This document shows, in pieces, positions 59,532 through 64,000 of a stretch of DNA of 64,000 bases. The translations under genes and the position numbers were made by a program. Source of the stretch: Galerina marginata (Eukaryota > Basidiomycota > Agaricomycetes > Agaricales > Galerinaceae); NCBI GenBank assembly GCA_023014335.1, contig JAECYW010000013.1:1674001-1738000 (forward strand), given 5' to 3'. Within the stretch, counting starts at the first letter, position 1, and each line of letters opens with the position of its first letter. The notes below the pieces were generated by a model. It was given only the letters and a program-made list of their open reading frames with translations, searched no databases and was not told the DNA's origin.

Positions 59532-60183
59532 TCACACGTTTTTGGCCATGGTACGACGCCTTCGCTCGACTTACAAGGTAAGGTATATGCCACTTTATAA
59601 GCTGAAGGGAACTAATCCCTACTAAAAATCAAGCTAAGCCGATGATTCACGCCATGTAAAAACCACGGGCCTGCAGAAAGCTCCTATCTAACGCGCAGAT
59701 GAGAAGTGTCGATTAGGTAATACCTGCTCGTGGGTCGACGCGTATTTTATTTGCAGTTGTAAATGTTCCTGGAATAAGTACCATGTTTGCTAAAGTTACT
59801 CGTATTTCGATTCGAATCTTATTTCTTATGGGAAATTAGCCACCCAATTTCCCATCTTTGTTGATTATTTGACTCGGCTTCTCACTCCTGATAATTCTCA
59901 GACATAGAAAGTATACAGGGGCCGACGCCTGTACGCGTCCCGAATTCAAATCATCACATGACAGGCGGACTCACGCAAACATCAGTAAAGAAAAGTGGCG
60001 AGCCCGACTGATTATTTTTAGCTCGTTTCAAATCCAGATTGCCTGATGCGAAATCTCAAAAGCGGTTTGCTACCCTTTGTTCTTGTTATATCATCTCAAA
60101 GCAGTAAATATACGAGATCGAGTAACTAAGAATCACTATTTAACCCTTTCACTCTAAGCCTGCGCATCCCAGTACAATCGTAA
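59532..60183. other. Intergenic, promoter side of R2-like D
   Basis: No gene supported. Confidence 0.45.
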
Positions 60184-61355
60184 ATGGAAGGACTTAGAAA
60201 TTTAGAACCCTTATTGACTGAAGAAAATGGGCGAAAGAACGCGATGTTCCCAATAAAATTTGATGGGGTTAATTATCCATTATACCAACGTCAGTTTTAT
60301 GCTAAATCGTCGCTAATAAAGATCTGGAGACTTTACAAAATGCTCATGAAGTCAATTTGGATTTCTGATACACTCAAGATGTCCTCGGACATCAAGGAAT
60401 GGAATAACAACCTCACCGAAGAAGAAAAACATACAACATCCCTTGCGCTCCATTTTTTCTGGAGGACTCACAGCCTTCATCAGGCGACTCTGCATACCGT
60501 TGCAAATATCGTTACCGTACAAGAAGTCCAATGCTTTATCGGATTACAGTCAGTGATGTAGGTCCTTGACGTCGACCATTGCAGGCACAAAGGACTAATA
60601 CTTAAAAGGGATAATATTCACTCGGAAACAATATCAAAATTCGCATACAATTTCATATATGACGAGGCCGGCACGGGAGGAGCGTGGACGTCCTTCTATA
60701 TCAATACGTCGAAGGCACTACAAGACAAAGTTGAATGGTCGTCATTTCCATCCGCTAATTCCAACAAGGATATTTCACATCTTCTTATCCGACTAGCCGC
60801 TATCAAGTGTATATTTTCAATATCGGCTACGTGTATTCTCTCTTGGACGGAAGAACAAGGCCTGTTATGTGATCTGGATCACGGACTGACGAGGATTAGA
60901 TGGAACGACGAGTTGTTTTTCGACTTTGTTTGCCTCTTATTCCATCATATTCGAAACAGGCCATCACCGGACCTCGTCAGAAATATAGTAACTGAAGCCG
61001 TTGACATTGAGAAGGCATTCGCTTCCGGTAAACAAAATATTTCATCAAATTATCAAGAAACCTGGTCTAACCCATTCTTAGACATTTTCTCAATTTGCTT
61101 CATTGACATAACACTCGAATCGATACACCATTATATCAAATTTATGGGCGATTTGCTACTTTCTTCACTAGGATATAACAAATATTACAATGCCGCCAAA
61201 CCAGTAAGCACATTGACATGTTACTGAGTCGCGTGGGCTGACAAAACCTCGAGACGGCTTCAAATAGATTATACCTCAGACACCAAGTTGATGGGGATGT
61301 AAAAGCAATAATTTTAGCGCAAGAGGCGAGTATAACTACAACAGATATTTTTTGA
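60184..61355 (+). CDS. R2-like pseudoenzyme D
   Basis: Five exons: 60184-60267, 60322-60557, 60609-61027, 61082-61203, 61254-61355, giving 320 aa. Intron 1 is a multiple of three and open, so the unspliced frame is misleading. Splicing it restores the R2 start EPLLTEENG, MFPIKFDG, IWRLYKM found in its paralogues. Later come VMDNIHSE, LFHHIRNRPSPD, EAVDIEKAFA and YIKFMGDLLLSSLGY. The first ligand Asp is His (WRTHSLHQ), ENIH is DNIH (a conservative Glu to Asp), the radical Tyr is Ile, and the helix-E Glu is Lys (AAIKC). DEGLH is NDELF, losing the His. No stop or frameshift. Together with A-C it shows a shared loss of catalysis. Confidence 0.86.
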
Positions 61356-61878
61356 GATGGCAGGAAAATCGGCATCTTCTTTGATCTTCTTGATGTATTA
61401 TCGTTGGCCTTGAATCAGAAAAGGACGAAGTATGCTCTAATATTACTTTCTGTTTTTACTACTACGAAAAGGAAAATTCACACAGAAGACATGTTAGTTT
61501 CTGGCTACGCGCTGATATACACGGTTCGTCATTGGCTTTAATCAGTTGTTAAGTAAATACCGAAGTATGGATATACATAAGACTACTTAATAACAGACAC
61601 GTTTAAGAGAAATGAATCAACGTCGATTCAATATTCTGGAGGTTCACATTAGTCGTCCATGACGCTGTTGTCCTAAACCCTATTACAAGGGGATTTAACT
61701 TTGCATGCCGGTGCAAATTTAAACCAAGACCAGCGTGCACGGTTATGGCGTGGACAATACGTGTATAGTACCGCGCGTCTATTACGAGCGCTTATTGAGC
61801 TTGAGCTTCGGAATAACCCGTGACGCGCGTCACACCGGACAGTATTTATAATTTCGCGACTTCATCTACATAGACTTC

Positions 61879-62580
61879 TTGTTGTCCGTCCGGGCACGTC
61901 GAGAGGGTTCACTGCCACCAAAAGTTCAATTCCTGCTTACAATCCAACCGACTTCGGACATCAGGACCATCATCAGCTCTCAACTGTTGAGCGACGCGCC
62001 GACTTGCTTGATGTTCACCGGCGCATACCACCGTGACGAAGATATCCGTCTGTTCCTTCGCAAACGGTTGCAAAATATCACTGTCGATCATCCAAAACGC
62101 GCTGACATCCACCCCGGATGGCCTACAAACCGTGATGTAGAGGAACTAGTTAAAAGGACTTCGGGCCAGTTCATCTACACGCTAACAGTTATCTGGTATG
62201 TTTCTTCCGAATCTCACAATTCAACGACTCGGCTGGGGTTCCTCCTAAGCTTACACCGTCCTCGACGACATTCCCTATTTCCTGATGTTGATGCATTATA
62301 CACTCACATCCTTTCCACCGTCGATGATATTGACGCCGTCATCCACATCTTAGGGTAGGCTATTCTAGGAAACTACCCCTCCACAGAGTTGATAGAAGCT
62401 CCCCGCGAATCGAACTCCTCGATCCCTCCCTCCCCGCTTTTCTCCTTGACGAATCGCGCTCGAACGAACTCCATCTCAACCCGGCGCTGAGGCATGCAGA
62501 GTACGCACACCTGTGTTTCAAACATATCTTCAGACCGTGTAACCTGCTCTCTTCCATTCAAGCAGACTCGATCTTGAAGG
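61879..62580 (+). pseudogene. NACHT/NLR-type NTPase relic
   Basis: Residues such as VQFLLTIQPTSDIRTIIS, HRDEDIRLFLRKRL, GWPTNRDVEELVKRTSGQFI and DALYTHILSTVDDID match the region after the P-loop of Agaricomycete NACHT proteins (fungal NLR-type immune/recognition ATPases). The P-loop and effector domain upstream are missing. An in-frame TAG at 62356 interrupts the frame. A frameshift near 62400 then moves the reading to RIELLDPSLPAFLLDESRSN and LRHAEYAHLCFKHI, a further family block. No C-terminal repeats are detected. Clearly a truncated, inactive copy. Confidence 0.8.
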
Positions 62581-62599
62581 AAGTTGACTTGACCGTAGC

Positions 62600-63527
62600 C
62601 ACAGATAAAATACATGTGCTCGTCTTTCAGCCTCTCATCCACCATCTCGGAATGGCCGCGCAGACGCCTCAGATTCGCCAAGATATAAGAGAGTTTCCGA
62701 ACACGGAGGTTGCTCACGCATGGGCGCGTAGAGAGGGGGAATGCAATGAGTTCTTTTTGCTCTTCGGGGGCTCCTTTCTCTCGATCATTAGGGAACCGGT
62801 GCGTCTTTGGACAGTTTGATAGGTGTGAGGCAGCTCTAACCTCGTTTATATTAAGCAGCGCTGGCAGTGGGGAGACATGGAAGAGCTTTATGACATTCTA
62901 TACACACAGTTAACGCGACTTAAAGATATTTTGTGTTTGCCGTATTCCTCGAACGGCAAAAGATTCATATGCCTTAACCACCGTTGATTCTATGAGGCCA
63001 AATCTGAAAGTGGAAAAGGAGGCGTGGTGGAGGACTAGAGAAACCAGGGACCGGGGATTCAGACCTCCTCGACTGCGCCTCAGAATGAGTTGAAGTATCC
63101 GCAACTCGATTCCGTAACTCGACATCTCCCCAGGATATCCCAGTCACACCTCCGCGAGCTCCAAAAGGGAAATCGCCACAATAATGAAAATAAGATTCTG
63201 AAAGCAAATTTTATTGTTCTATATCGTCCGTACACTCAAATTGCCGAGCGTATATAGCATTAATTTCTGCACCGCCACCTACAACCAGCGTCTATCGCAA
63301 ATGACTTCATTCTAAAAATAACCCACCCACTCCCGCGACTATCAACGCTGATTCGTGACTTATAAATCGCAACCTCATCGTAACGCTCTTCTCACTCACA
63401 CCTTGCACTTCACCACAACCACCCATCGCGTTCGTTCCAATCCTCCGGAAGCTCAAACACAACAAAGTAAGTTGACATTTCTATCCCTGTGTAATAGCTT
63501 CGCTTACCTTGAACTTTGACTATTAGA
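62600..63527. other. Gene-poor stretch, promoter of small gene at 63528
   Basis: Continuing decayed sequence from the NACHT relic, then a TATAAAT motif at 63360-63366 and a pyrimidine/CA-rich leader before the next gene. Confidence 0.4.
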
Positions 63528-63919
63528 ATGTCCGAGAACCCGAAAATAACCAGAGCCTTCGCCAACCGCGTCGCAGACTTCCCGCGACTCTGTCGTCATG
63601 CACCGTGCCTCGTGAAGTTCAGGGTAAATGGAAAGACTGTGAAGAGGCTTGCGTGGTACAAGGGCGTCGCGTGGATCGTCCTAAAGGGAAAGCCAGTGAG
63701 TTTTACTTCGTATGTCTTCGACGCTTGACAAATACCTCGGATTTCAGACGGTCATCGGTCACACCGTCCGTGTTGCCGGAGATTTGGTTCACGTTGAGAT
63801 TGGAAACACTTTCCCCCTTCAGTGAGTCTTGATCTTTTAACTTATTTTAACTTATTGCTCGATACTCATTGATATCACTTAGCAAATCCTGCGGCCAATG
63901 CAACAAACAGAAGCTTTAG
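63528..63919 (+). CDS. Small hypothetical protein, 92 aa
   Basis: Three exons: 63528-63695, 63748-63821, 63883-63919, in phase. Reads MSENPKITRAFANRVADFP, then a compact, basic, beta-rich middle (CLVKFRVNGKTVKRL, KGVAWIVLKGKP, GHTVRVAGDLVHVEIGN) and ends CGQCNKQKL with a CxxC pair. It resembles a small SH3-like or OB-like barrel, but no family is recognised. An intron from 63633 is also possible. Near the right edge of the window. Confidence 0.5.
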
Positions 63920-64000
63920 CGGTTTTCATGGATTCGGACGATTAAATATGTAGTTATTAAACGAATAATAGCTGTGAATATCGTGCTCTATTTACGTCGA

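Noticed and set aside
60268..60321. Reading the open 18 codons here as part of R2-like D
   Set aside because: The segment has GT-AG ends, sits exactly at the intron position of the three paralogues, and its removal restores R2 spacing.
1..64000. CRISPR arrays, operons and bacterial ribosome-binding sites
   Set aside because: The window is eukaryotic (spliced genes throughout) and no regularly spaced direct repeats were seen.

Overview
The window comes from a filamentous fungus, almost certainly a mushroom-forming basidiomycete (Agaricomycetes). The evidence is dense 50-75 bp GT-AG introns in nearly every gene, three class I hydrophobins, F-box and MYND families of the basidiomycete type, an NLR (NACHT) relic, and an intact Helitron. 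Gene models were assembled by hand from codon phase, splice sites and family motifs; none is backed by transcripts.

Layout. 0-3 kb: gene-poor, with two non-autonomous DNA transposons, one of hAT type with an exact 8 bp target duplication. 3-33 kb: a mostly ordinary gene region. It holds an F-box gene, a MYND zinc-finger gene, an SNM1/Artemis-type DNA-repair nuclease, three tandem hydrophobins, mitochondrial glycine-cleavage T protein diverging from coronin, a second F-box gene, two tandem WrbA/Pst2-type flavodoxin-like quinone reductases, deoxyribose-phosphate aldolase, two orphan genes, and a third F-box gene whose start codon is split by an intron. 34.7-40.6 kb: an open 1.8-1.95 thousand codon Helitron Rep-helicase.

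41-64 kb: an accessory island. Its most striking content is four separate genes (41.2, 46.1, 51.3 and 60.2 kb) encoding full-length homologues of the ribonucleotide reductase small subunit (R2). All four share one five-exon plan, and none of the reading frames is broken. All lack the tyrosyl-radical tyrosine and most of the diiron ligands, yet keep the R2 fold signatures and, in at least three, the acidic-x2-His pair. They look like a lineage-specific family of R2 pseudoenzymes, comparable in principle to yeast Rnr4. Between them lie orphan genes, an F-box/nucleotidyltransferase-like gene, a divergent pair of CMGC-type kinases (one intact, one degenerate), a mariner/pogo-type MITE, a perfect 24 bp palindrome and an NLR pseudogene.

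Working together. gcvT and coronin share a 206 bp divergent promoter. The hydrophobins and the quinone reductases are tandem duplications with conserved intron phases. The R2-like genes, if expressed, would be expected to act on the host R1/R2 complex or its assembly, but this is inference.
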